15,085 nt of DNA from an uncultured Collinsella sp. (GTDB lineage Bacteria; Actinomycetota; Coriobacteriia; Coriobacteriales; Coriobacteriaceae): contig CAADVA010000251.1 of the NCBI GenBank assembly GCA_900752345.1, positions 1-15,085 of the forward strand, given 5' to 3'. The translations under genes and the position numbers were made by a program. A model generated the notes under the pieces. That model saw only the letters and a list, made by a program, of their open reading frames with translations. It searched no databases and was not told the origin of the DNA. Of this stretch, positions 1 to 6,850 are shown one piece after another. Positions within the stretch are counted from its first letter, which is position 1. Each line of letters opens with the position of its first letter.

Positions 1-54
1 CAGCTCCGCCGCTCGCAGCCTCACCCCGACGTCGTACAGAACGTTTCCAGCCAT
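1..54 (-). CDS. possible 5' end of an unidentified gene, cut by the window edge
   Basis: On the minus strand an ATG at 52-54 opens a frame of 18 codons that runs off the window, beginning MAGNVLYDVGVRLRAAEL. A GGGAGG sequence lies about six bases upstream, which is good Shine-Dalgarno spacing, but it is also the 3' arm of the terminator hairpin at 60-93. The residues look protein-like, yet 18 codons are too few to assign a family and the open frame could be chance. The function is unknown. Confidence 0.35.
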   Translation of the reverse strand, partial: MAGNVLYDVGVRLRAAEL

Positions 55-93
55 AAAAAGCCTCCCATTTCTTGTGTCCAAGAAATGGGAGGC
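55..93 (-). terminator. intrinsic terminator after the GH3 gene
   Basis: A perfect 15-bp inverted repeat (60-74 with 79-93, four-base loop) is followed on the minus strand by five T residues (A55-A59 on the plus strand). It lies about 75 bases beyond the stop of the GH3 gene ending at 169, so it probably ends that transcript. The distal arm contains GGGAGG, which could also serve a gene starting at 54. Confidence 0.85.
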
Positions 94-168
94 AGTTCAA
101 ATCTCGACGGGGCCCAAGGGGCGTCGGGGCGATGAAAGGATGCCGCCCCGAACACGCAGATCGAGGCG

Positions 169-3159
169 CTACTCCTCGGTCGCGGAAGCGTCCTCAGCGC
201 CCTTGGGGGCGGCGGCCTTCTGGGCCTCCTGCTCCTTGAGCAGCTTGTTCGCACGGTAGGCGCGCCAGCCAAAGAGGCCGGCGAGGCCCACCAGGACGAC
301 GCTGCCGCCCCAGACGCCCATCTGCCAGGGCGCCACGCCGTAGGTCACCTTGGAGCCGGGGGCGAGGCCCTGCATCGCGTTGGAGTTCGCGACGGTGTAG
401 AGCACGCGGTGGGTCGACTCGCGCAGCTGGCTCACGACGGTGGCCGTGTTCTTGCCCTCGAAGTCCGGCGTCATGGCGGAGTAGGTGAGCTCGAGGTCGG
501 TGCCGCCCGCGAGCGCCGCGTTCTTGGCCATGTAGCCGTAGAGGTTGAAGTCGGTGATGACGCAGCCCTTGAAGCCCCACTCGTCGCGCAGGACGTTAGT
601 GCAGAGGCTCTTGCGGCCTCCGGACCACTCGGTGCCGACGTAGTTGAAGGAGCTCATCATGCCTGTGCAGGCGTTCATCTGCTTGGTCTTGACGGTACTG
701 TTCTCGTCGGCGATGTACTTGATCTCGCAGGTCGCCTCCTTGACGGGGATCTCGAACTGGCGCAGGTAGATCTCGCGCGCGGCCTGCTCGGTTGCCCAGG
801 TGGCCACGTGCTGGATGCGGTAGGACTCCTGGTCGTTTAAGGCGAAGTGCTTGATCATGGCATAGCAGCCGTTGGTCGCCGCGCCGGACACCACGGCGGC
901 GCCGATCTTTCCGCCGAGCAGCGGGTCTTCGGAGTAGTACTCGAAGTTGCGGCCGGCGAACGGGCTGCGGTGAGTGTTGAAGGCGGGGGCGTACCAGCCG
1001 TTGTAGCCGGACGCGAGGGCCTCCTGGCCCACCATCTCGCCCATCTGGCGCATAAGGTCGACGTTCCAGGTCTGGGCCATGATGAACTCGGAGCAGTACG
1101 CGCAGTTGCCGGTGGGGCCGGTGAGCGAGGTGAAGCCGGCCGGGCCGTCGGGCTCGGCGGTCTCGGGCTTGCCCACGGACTCGATGGCGGCGGTGTTGTA
1201 GGCCGCGTCGTTGAGCATGTTGACCATCTCGTCGACGGTCACCTGGTCAAGCAGGATGTCCCACTTCTCGTCGTCGTAGTCGAGGCCGCGCATGTCGATG
1301 AGCTGCAGGCCGTTGTCCGCGCCGGTGGTGGGCATCTTCGCGGAATCGTCCTGGTGATCCTTCCAGTTGTACTCGACGAACTCGATGCCGCAGTCGGCGG
1401 CGTCCTTGTCCGCGGCGGGCTGGGGGAAGGTCCCCGCGAAGTCCGCGCGCGAGAGCATCTGGCCCTTGCAGTTCTTCTCCATGTACTCGGTCAGGTCGGC
1501 GAACTGGTTCTCGAGCTTCGCGCCCGTGGCCGAGTCGGTGGTGAAGGTCTGGGCCTCGACGGTCACGGCCTTGGTGTCGATGACCTCGTGGGAGTTCTTG
1601 CGCAGGCTGACCTGGTAGTCGCCCGCGTCGAGGACGTAGCCGCCCTTGGAGGAGTCCCAGGAAGCCATCTGGCGCACCGGGAAGGAGAGCTCGACCGCGG
1701 CGGAGGCGCCGGGCTCGAGGATGTCGGTCTTCGCGAAGGCGGAGAGAACCACGGCGGGCTTCTCGATGCCGCCGGCGGTGTAGGGGGCGGAGGTGTAGAT
1801 CTCCACGACGTCCTTGCCCGCGACCTTGCCGGTGTTCGTCACCGTGACGGAGACCTTGACGTCGTCGTCCGCGGTCTCGACCGCATCGAGCGTCTGCTGG
1901 AAGGTCGTGTAGCTCAGGCCGTAGCCGAACGGGAAGACGACCGCGGAGTCGTAGTCGAAGCCGGCGTAGTTGCCCGCCTCGGCCTCGACGGCTGCCGTCT
2001 CGTAGTAACGGTAGCCCATGTAGACGCCCTCTTTGTACTCGACGAAGTACGCCGTGCCGTCCGAGGGGGTGGAGTTGTAGTTCTTGGTGTAGTAGCCCGA
2101 GACGTCCAGGTACTGCTTGCCGCCGAAGTTGTTGAAGGTCGGGTCGGCGGTGAAGTCTGCCGGCCAGATGTCGGTCGTGCGGCCGGAGGGGTTGTACTCG
2201 CCGACGAGCAGCTTGCCCACGCCGTTGGCGCCGGTCGCGCCCAAAGAGCCGATGCACAGGATGGCGTCGGCGGCGTACTCGCCCGACATGAGCGGGCCGG
2301 CCTCGAGGGGCGTGGAGGCGTTAAGAAGGACGATGACCTTGTCGCAGGCGGCCTTTGCGGCGGCGAGGACGGACTTCTCTTCCACAGTGAGCTCGAGCTC
2401 GTGCTGGCCCTCGGCGTAGTTGGCGGTCTCGTCGTTGGCGGTGAAGGTCTTCGAGACGCCGGAGTTCAGGTCGCCAAGAAGGTCGCGCGAGAGGTCGCCG
2501 CCCTCGCCGCCGCCACGGCCGATGACCACGATGGCCGTCGTGCCCGCGATGGAGGCCTGGGCGTCGGAGGAGTACTTCTCCCAAGGGATCTCACCGATGT
2601 AGTAGCAGGCCGTGGACGGGTTGTCCATGGTGATGTCGGCCTTGGGGTAGTCGGCGTAGGCGCCGTTGATGAACTCGAACGCGGTCTCGTTGATGTTGAG
2701 GCCGGCGGCGGCGATGCCGTCGTGGAGGTTCACGCAGGCGGAGGCGTCGAAGGTGCCAGAGCCGGCGCCGCCGTAGATCGGGTCGGCGGCGTAGCGGCCG
2801 AGCAGCGAGACCTCGGTGCCGGCGGACAGCGGCAGGGCGGCGTCGTCGTTCTTCAGAAGGACGGCGCCCTCGCCGAGGATCTGACCGACGAGCTCGTTGG
2901 CGACCTCGGTAGCCTTAGCGCGGCCGCGGAACTGCGCGTCATAGTACTCGGTGTCCCAGTTCTCGGAGCCGGGAACGTGCTCGACGGTGGACGGACGGCC
3001 GCCCAGGTAGTGGTCGAGCAGCGAGCGGAACATGTTCGTGCCGACGTTGGCCGCAGCGGTCACGCCCACGAGGCCCGCTGACACCGCGGCGTTGGCCACG
3101 AACTTGCGGCGAGTGATGGGCTTCTTCGGCTTTGCGGCCTCGGGCTTCTCGTTTGCCAT
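169..3159 (-). CDS. glycoside hydrolase family 3 enzyme with reversed domain order, Tat-exported, C-terminally membrane-anchored
   Basis: This 996-aa protein is a probable beta-glucosidase-type GH3 hydrolase acting outside the membrane. The N-terminus carries a twin-arginine motif (TRRKF, residues 16-20) and a hydrophobic stretch. The GH3 C-terminal-type sandwich comes first (about 90-425, with GEGAVLLKND, a GEGGD segment with E219 as candidate acid/base, and FPFGYGLSYT near 408). A fibronectin-III-like domain follows (about 433-535). The GH3 N-terminal-type barrel is last (about 635-940), with DGPAG at D671, the KHF substrate motif at K770-H771 and the nucleophile D870 in CVITDF. A single membrane segment (about 950-965) and a charged tail end the protein. 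This circularly permuted order is known from some ruminal and gut GH3 beta-glucosidases. The start at 3159 has GGAA upstream; an in-frame start at 3276 would put 39 residues before the Tat signal. The substrate cannot be read from the sequence. Confidence 0.93.
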   Translation of the reverse strand: MANEKPEAAKPKKPITRRKFVANAAVSAGLVGVTAAANVGTNMFRSLLDHYLGGRPSTVEHVPGSENWDTEYYDAQFRGRAKATEVANELVGQILGEGAVLLKNDDAALPLSAGTEVSLLGRYAADPIYGGAGSGTFDASACVNLHDGIAAAGLNINETAFEFINGAYADYPKADITMDNPSTACYYIGEIPWEKYSSDAQASIAGTTAIVVIGRGGGEGGDLSRDLLGDLNSGVSKTFTANDETANYAEGQHELELTVEEKSVLAAAKAACDKVIVLLNASTPLEAGPLMSGEYAADAILCIGSLGATGANGVGKLLVGEYNPSGRTTDIWPADFTADPTFNNFGGKQYLDVSGYYTKNYNSTPSDGTAYFVEYKEGVYMGYRYYETAAVEAEAGNYAGFDYDSAVVFPFGYGLSYTTFQQTLDAVETADDDVKVSVTVTNTGKVAGKDVVEIYTSAPYTAGGIEKPAVVLSAFAKTDILEPGASAAVELSFPVRQMASWDSSKGGYVLDAGDYQVSLRKNSHEVIDTKAVTVEAQTFTTDSATGAKLENQFADLTEYMEKNCKGQMLSRADFAGTFPQPAADKDAADCGIEFVEYNWKDHQDDSAKMPTTGADNGLQLIDMRGLDYDDEKWDILLDQVTVDEMVNMLNDAAYNTAAIESVGKPETAEPDGPAGFTSLTGPTGNCAYCSEFIMAQTWNVDLMRQMGEMVGQEALASGYNGWYAPAFNTHRSPFAGRNFEYYSEDPLLGGKIGAAVVSGAATNGCYAMIKHFALNDQESYRIQHVATWATEQAAREIYLRQFEIPVKEATCEIKYIADENSTVKTKQMNACTGMMSSFNYVGTEWSGGRKSLCTNVLRDEWGFKGCVITDFNLYGYMAKNAALAGGTDLELTYSAMTPDFEGKNTATVVSQLRESTHRVLYTVANSNAMQGLAPGSKVTYGVAPWQMGVWGGSVVLVGLAGLFGWRAYRANKLLKEQEAQKAAAPKGAEDASATEE

Positions 3160-3177
3160 GGATGGTTCCTTTCGGAC

Positions 3178-3231
3178 GAAAAAGAAAGCCCGCCCGCCGC
3201 CGCAGGAGGAAGAGGGAGTGGCGACGGGCGG
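3178..3231 (-). terminator. terminator-like hairpin (possible attenuator) in the leader of the permuted GH3 gene
   Basis: Read on the minus strand, a 12-bp GC-rich stem (3220-3231 with 3190-3201, 18-base loop) is followed by CTTTCTTTTT. One pair is a G-U wobble on the minus strand but a C-A mismatch on the plus strand, so the structure fits minus-strand RNA. It ends about 20 bases before the start codon at 3159. It could terminate read-through from the upstream GH3 gene or work as an attenuator. Confidence 0.6.
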
Positions 3232-3242
3232 TGCTTTGCGTG

Positions 3243-3254
3243 GAAAGCGCTTGC
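3243..3254. promoter_or_regulatory. candidate LacI-family operator
   Basis: GGAAAGCGCTTG contains the 8-bp palindrome AAGCGCTT (3245-3252), which resembles the central CG-type operators bound by many LacI-family sugar regulators and CcpA. It lies about 85 bp upstream of the GH3 start at 3159, a sensible place for carbohydrate control. No LacI-type gene is in the window and the site is short, so this is suggestive only. Confidence 0.35.
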
Positions 3255-3255
3255 G

Positions 3256-3388
3256 GCCTTGATTTAAGCAGCTCAAGGCTTGCGTTTGGGGATGTGCCGC
3301 ACGTTCGGGTGATCGCGCGGCACATCCCGCAGGGGGCCTTGCTTAGGCGGAGGCGGGCTTGGAAACATGCGACTCCGTCGTGGTTTCC
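3256..3388. repeat. inverted repeats between the two GH3 genes
   Basis: The 274-bp gap between the GH3 genes holds no gene. Besides the operator-like and terminator-like sites it contains three inverted repeats: GCCTTGA/TCAAGGC (3256-3262 with 3273-3279), a perfect 12-bp GGGATGTGCCGC/GCGGCACATCCC (3289-3300 with 3317-3328), and GGAAAC/GTTTCC (3361-3366 with 3383-3388). None has a T-tract, so they look like mRNA processing or stabilising structures, or protein sites. No convincing separate promoter was seen. Confidence 0.55.
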
Positions 3389-3433
3389 AGCAGCCGGTAT
3401 CTTCGCTACCTTAAGAAACTGGCGAGAAGATCT

Positions 3434-5878
3434 TTAGGCGTCGGCCTTGACCTCGCAGGTCTCGGGCTTGGCAAGCGGGGCGGCCTTGTAGGTCTTGGTG
3501 CGCTCGTCATCGATGACGCCGGACCAGTTCAGGCCGTAGCAGAAGTCATAGGTGTTGCCGTCGGCATCGACGTAGCAGTCCATGTCGCGCGGGACGTCCT
3601 CGTTCTGCTCGAAGACGGTTTTCATGTCCTTAGGCATCTGGTAAGGAAGAAGGCCGGAAGGCTCAACCTGACCAGTAATGACGTGAGCAAACGCCTCATT
3701 CATAATGCCGTTGAAGCCAACAAGGATAGCGTCGGCAGAAGGCTCAATCTCAGAGAAGACCATCGGACGGTTGATGTCCACAATGAGAATCAGCTTCGCA
3801 TCGGCCGGGAGCTTGGACTTGATATCCAGGACGAAGTCGAGCTCGGCCTCATTAGTGCAATACGTAGACTGGCCGAAGACACTACGGTTCTCCTTGTTGC
3901 CCAGCTCGTCAACAGGGTTCAGGGACTCCTTACGCACGTAGTCCTGATCGGCGGTGAACGGACGATACTGCAGCGAGATGGGCTTCCACACCGGAGGATC
4001 GTATGGATCGTCGGGGCTGCCCAGGGGGTTAAACTGCTGGCCGCCCTCAACGCCCTGGTAAGCATCTGCGGGGCTCGACACCTTTACGACGGCGTACTTA
4101 ACGTCGGCAAGCTCCTCGGCGGTAAGGCGCGTGATGTCGGACTCAGTTACCTCGGCAGAATCTGCCACGCGGTCGGTAACGACATCAAAGTAGTTGTCGG
4201 CAAAGCCTCCGCCCCAGCACAAGTCAACAGAGGCCGGAGTCGAGCCACCGAAGAAGCTCTTCTTCTCGGGAGTGAAGACCTGCGGAATGTAAACCTTGGG
4301 CTTATCGGCCATGCCATCCTTGGCGATAACCCCGTCGGAGTTCTTAAGCATAATGACGCACTTATCGGAAGCATCGACACCGAAAGCGGCAGCCTTCTCG
4401 TTTTCAAACACAGCCTTCGCAACGTTACGGTCGGAATAAGGCTGCTCAAAAAGCTGAACCTTCATCATTGCAACAAAGATACGGCGAGCGTTGTCCCTTA
4501 GGGTCGCAAGCGCCTGATCCTCACCGGACTCCTTGACCATGAGGTCATAGGCTTCCTTCGCAACGTCAGGCTCGAAGGAACCGCCGTGCTGGGAGATGGT
4601 GTTGTTCATAAGCTTGGCATAGCGCTCAGCAACCGAAAGATCCTTGACGCCCCAAGCAATGTGCTCGAGGATCATCCAGTCGGTGCAGAGCATGCCATCC
4701 CAGCCCGCGTTGCGCAGGATGGAAATGTTGTGCTTGGAGTACGCGGAACCAACATGCTCGCCAAGACCATCCGGATCGTTCGGATCGTAGTCAATACCGT
4801 AGCAAGGCATGATCGCAGCGGCCTGCTCGGTCTTGGAATCGAGGTGCATACCGCCATCGAGGAACGGCACCAGGTGCGCGTTGTAGTTCGAGCCCGGGAA
4901 AACGCTCCACTTGCCGGAATCGGTGTGGTCGTTACGACCGCCCTCGGCGCAGCCCTCGCCCACAAAGTGCTTGAGCATGACGGCGCAGGACTGATCGCCC
5001 CATCCCTTGTCGTCGGTCGCCTCGTCGTCGCCCCACGTGGACTGCATGCCGCCGCCGAAGGCAGCTGCAAAGTCACGGTTAAGCGCCGGGTCCTCGGAGA
5101 CCGAGCCGGAAAGACGGCAACCAATGGGGTTGGAGTAAACGTCAATCTGAGGGCCAAGGTCGCAAGTCACGCCAGTGGCACGCCAAGCACGAGCCTGCCA
5201 CATGCCGGCCTTGCGCCAAATATCCTTATCCATGCACGCAGCAAGGCCGACGCTCGACGGAACGTTAAAGAGGACGTACGGATCGGAGTAGTTGAAATAC
5301 GGAATGCCGTAGCCGCCGTTCTTCTCGCACTCCTCCTGGACACCGTTGATCCACTTGATGTCGGTTGCATAAGACTCAGGGTTAGACATGAGGCGAGAAA
5401 CACCAGCTCGGGAGCCCTGCTTGATCAAGCCGAGGTCATCCGTGTCGGTGCCCATTCCACCAGCGGCGGCAGCTCCCGCCCAAAGCAGCGGGAAAATCTC
5501 CTCGGCGCTCATCATATCTGCAAGAGCCTTGGCGCGCCCATCAATGGGCTGGCGCCAGTCCTCATAAAAGTCAAGCTTGCCGTCGCCGTTAAGATCTTTG
5601 AAAGCGTAGCCATCAACCTGAATGATCTTGGCGGTATCCATTACACCCAGAACGGCTCCGCCCTCATTGGTGTACTTAGTCCAACCGTCACGAATCTCCT
5701 CGGAGGCGTACTTGGCCTTAACGCCATCCTTATCGGGCTCGATCGGGTACTTGTCTGCAGCGGGCGCGGCGAGCGGATCAGAAGCGCCGCCGGCATTGCA
5801 GCCAGCAAGGGTGGCGGCAAGGCCGGCCGTCAGCGCAGAACCTGCAAGGAACCCCCTACGAGAGATGTTGGTGCTCAT
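3434..5878 (-). CDS. Tat-exported GH3 glycosidase lipoprotein
   Basis: This 814-aa secreted GH3 enzyme has a Tat motif SRRGF (6-10) followed by the lipobox LAGC (Cys27), so it should be exported folded and lipid-anchored outside. An EF-hand-like loop, DLNGDGKLDFYED (95-107), precedes the catalytic barrel, as in many gut GH3 proteins. The barrel (about 110-450) carries KHF at K303-H304 and the nucleophile D400 in MLCTDWM. The GH3 C-terminal-type domain follows (about 480-770), including the segment PISLQYRPF. The order is the usual one, opposite to the neighbouring GH3. No GEGxDR-like acid/base segment is visible, which fits a divergent GH3 subgroup. GGAG sits five to six bases before the ATG. 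Codon usage is visibly less GC-biased than in the downstream GH3 gene. The substrate is unknown. Confidence 0.92.
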   Translation of the reverse strand: MSTNISRRGFLAGSALTAGLAATLAGCNAGGASDPLAAPAADKYPIEPDKDGVKAKYASEEIRDGWTKYTNEGGAVLGVMDTAKIIQVDGYAFKDLNGDGKLDFYEDWRQPIDGRAKALADMMSAEEIFPLLWAGAAAAGGMGTDTDDLGLIKQGSRAGVSRLMSNPESYATDIKWINGVQEECEKNGGYGIPYFNYSDPYVLFNVPSSVGLAACMDKDIWRKAGMWQARAWRATGVTCDLGPQIDVYSNPIGCRLSGSVSEDPALNRDFAAAFGGGMQSTWGDDEATDDKGWGDQSCAVMLKHFVGEGCAEGGRNDHTDSGKWSVFPGSNYNAHLVPFLDGGMHLDSKTEQAAAIMPCYGIDYDPNDPDGLGEHVGSAYSKHNISILRNAGWDGMLCTDWMILEHIAWGVKDLSVAERYAKLMNNTISQHGGSFEPDVAKEAYDLMVKESGEDQALATLRDNARRIFVAMMKVQLFEQPYSDRNVAKAVFENEKAAAFGVDASDKCVIMLKNSDGVIAKDGMADKPKVYIPQVFTPEKKSFFGGSTPASVDLCWGGGFADNYFDVVTDRVADSAEVTESDITRLTAEELADVKYAVVKVSSPADAYQGVEGGQQFNPLGSPDDPYDPPVWKPISLQYRPFTADQDYVRKESLNPVDELGNKENRSVFGQSTYCTNEAELDFVLDIKSKLPADAKLILIVDINRPMVFSEIEPSADAILVGFNGIMNEAFAHVITGQVEPSGLLPYQMPKDMKTVFEQNEDVPRDMDCYVDADGNTYDFCYGLNWSGVIDDERTKTYKAAPLAKPETCEVKADA

Positions 5879-5910
5879 GTTTTCTCCGTCCTATTTAAAG
5901 ACTCTTCCCT

Positions 5911-5939
5911 AGGGGCGGTCGCGGTTTGCGGCCGCCCCT
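5911..5939. other. GC-rich hairpin in the leader of the GH3 lipoprotein gene
   Basis: AGGGGCGG (5911-5918) pairs perfectly with CCGCCCCT (5932-5939), and an inner CGC/GCG extends the stem past one weak pair. The inner pair is a wobble on the plus strand, and TTCTTT follows on that strand. On the minus strand no clean T-run follows. It lies 33 bp before the GH3 start and 70 bp after the lipoprotein stop. It may be a weak terminator or a 5' stabilising structure. Confidence 0.5.
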
Positions 5940-5948
5940 TCTTTGCAG

Positions 5949-5976
5949 AACATAAATTATTAAGCTGATTAGCCAA
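5949..5976 (-). promoter_or_regulatory. candidate promoter for the GH3 lipoprotein gene
   Basis: On the minus strand TTGGCT (5971-5976) and TATGTT (5949-5954) are 16 bp apart in an AT-rich patch. A transcript would start near 5942 and begin with the hairpin at 5911-5939. Both hexamers are imperfect. Confidence 0.3.
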
Positions 5977-6008
5977 GCACTTCTAAATAAGGAACTGCTT
6001 GCAGAGAC

Positions 6009-6476
6009 TTAGCCGTAGAAATCGAACTGGATAACGTCAAAGTCAGCGATGTCGAATGCGTGGGCGTCGCCCTCGAGGTTGGCCTTGCCGGTCACCGTGA
6101 GTGTGATGTCGCCCGCCTTCTCCAGATGAAGGGTGACCTCATCGGCCGTGCCCTCCCAGGTGCCCTTATCGTTAAGAAGGTCAGCGTGGGCCTCGAGAGG
6201 CTCAACGGTGCACGTGCCGTCATCAGCGAAGTTAACATCGAGCATCTGCTCGAAGCCGCCGGCGGTACCGTAAACAGTCTGGCCGGTCATCTCAACGGAG
6301 CCGCGCCACTGGCCAGCGTAGAACTTGTTGGCGTCGAAGTCGGAGCTCTGAGCGCTGGCCGCGGGCGCGCTGGAGTCGCCAGAGGTGGACGTGCCGGCGG
6401 AGCTGCCGCCGCAAGCGGCGAGCGGCATCGCGAGGGTGGCGGCAAGGAGACCTGCCAGAATAACCTGCTTCTTCAT
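6009..6476 (-). CDS. small predicted lipoprotein with a beta-rich domain
   Basis: A 155-aa exported lipoprotein. A short signal peptide ends in the lipobox LAAC with Cys22, followed by a Ser/Ala/Gly linker to about residue 47. The mature part (about 50-155) alternates polar and hydrophobic residues and contains turns such as FADDG and GTWEG, suggesting a small beta-barrel or sandwich of lipocalin-like shape. No enzyme motif is visible and the family is not recognised. It is followed after 130 bp by the GH3 lipoprotein gene on the same strand, so it may belong to the same surface glycan system. It is divergent from the LytTR regulator gene and may be its target. A purine-rich sequence (AGAGGAAGAAAGAAG) precedes the ATG. 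Confidence 0.8.
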   Translation of the reverse strand: MKKQVILAGLLAATLAMPLAACGGSSAGTSTSGDSSAPAASAQSSDFDANKFYAGQWRGSVEMTGQTVYGTAGGFEQMLDVNFADDGTCTVEPLEAHADLLNDKGTWEGTADEVTLHLEKAGDITLTVTGKANLEGDAHAFDIADFDVIQFDFYG

Positions 6477-6499
6477 GATGGTTCTTCTTTCTTCCTCTT

Positions 6500-6524
6500 G
6501 AGTCTCCGAGGTGCTCGGAGACTC
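6500..6524. other. perfect 11-bp hairpin upstream of the lipoprotein ribosome binding site
   Basis: GAGTCTCCGAG (6500-6510) and CTCGGAGACTC (6514-6524) form a perfect stem with a three-base loop, 23 bases upstream of the lipoprotein start. The minus strand continues A-rich, so this is not an intrinsic terminator. It may stabilise the 5' end of the mRNA or bind a protein. Confidence 0.6.
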
Positions 6525-6640
6525 CCCTTATGGCTGAGGCCGAAGCCCCCCCGGCACATCCGCCACCTGCAGTTGGTTGACATGCCTTGTATTGCCTGAA
6601 ACTAACTTGCGCGGCCGAGCTTACCGTTCCGAAACATTTG

Positions 6641-6646
6641 TCACAA
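6641..6646 (-). promoter_or_regulatory. candidate -35 of the lipoprotein promoter
   Basis: On the minus strand TTGTGA (6641-6646) is followed after 17 bases by TAAGCT (6618-6623). The cluster of LytTR-like boxes lies 38-79 bp upstream of this -35, a position suited to activation. Only the -35 hexamer is delimited here. Both hexamers are imperfect. Confidence 0.3.
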
Positions 6647-6683
6647 AGGCCCGCGGCTTGGACACGAAACGAGATGCCCCGCC

Positions 6684-6725
6684 GCGAGCGGTTTCCGCGA
6701 ACGGTCGATATGGCCGATGAACGGT
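6684..6725 (-). promoter_or_regulatory. cluster of LytTR-like binding sites
   Basis: LytTR-domain regulators bind paired 9-bp direct repeats of the type [TA][AC][CA]GTTN[AG][TG]. On the minus strand, ACCGTTCAT (6717-6725) matches fully and ACCGTTCGC (6697-6705) matches 8 of 9. A degenerate ACCGCTCGC follows at 6684-6692. The first two are 20 bp apart start to start, close to the usual 21-22. They lie upstream of both divergent genes. Confidence 0.5.
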
Positions 6726-6817
6726 TTCGACCATACCAGTTGCGCCATCAGGTAACCTATTGTGTGGGAGATGCGACACGAATTGCGCCCTTAGGGCCTG
6801 TTCATAGCCCTATAAGC

Positions 6818-6826
6818 ACCGTTTGT
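6818..6826 (+). promoter_or_regulatory. single LytTR-like box before the regulator gene
   Basis: ACCGTTTGT fully matches the LytTR box consensus and sits 24 bp before the regulator start codon, just after a possible -10 TATAAG (6811-6816). Another plus-strand near-match, ACCGTTCCG, lies at 6623-6631. The location fits autoregulation, perhaps repression by a site near the transcription start. Confidence 0.4.
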
Positions 6827-6850
6827 GTCGCGAACAGGGGGAGAAGAACC

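Larger units (their letters stand above)
6525..6850. other. divergent intergenic region between the lipoprotein and the LytTR regulator
   Basis: This 326-bp stretch contains no credible gene; the frame of the regulator stays open back to 6587, but the residues there do not resemble a receiver domain. It holds the LytTR-like boxes and a candidate minus-strand promoter listed separately. It also has the small inverted repeat TAGGGC/GCCCTA (6792-6797 with 6806-6811) and GCGACAC/GTGTCGC (6773-6779 with 6825-6831) around it. Confidence 0.6.

Noticed and set aside
847..3081. Long plus-strand open frame (744 codons) opposite the permuted GH3 gene
   Set aside because: It is the antisense shadow of a GC-rich gene, low-complexity in Val/Gly/Leu/Ala/Asp, with no domain or ribosome binding site; the minus frame has clear GH3 motifs.
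3256..3388. The inverted repeats as a CRISPR-like array or small RNA
   Set aside because: The repeats differ in sequence and spacing, and there is no promoter and terminator pair around them.
4586..5968. Plus-strand open frame (460 codons) opposite the GH3 lipoprotein gene
   Set aside because: Antisense shadow without recognisable domains; the minus frame carries signal peptide, lipobox and catalytic motifs.
6500..6524. Perfect hairpin as an intrinsic terminator
   Set aside because: Neither strand has a T-tract after the stem; it is listed as a leader hairpin instead.
6577..6582. TTGACA as a plus-strand -35 box
   Set aside because: No acceptable -10 lies 16-18 bp downstream, and it is over 260 bp from the regulator start.
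6587..6850. Upstream extension of the response regulator frame
   Set aside because: The extra 88 residues are unlike any receiver-domain start, lack a ribosome binding site and cover the regulatory boxes; the start at 6851 has a strong Shine-Dalgarno sequence.
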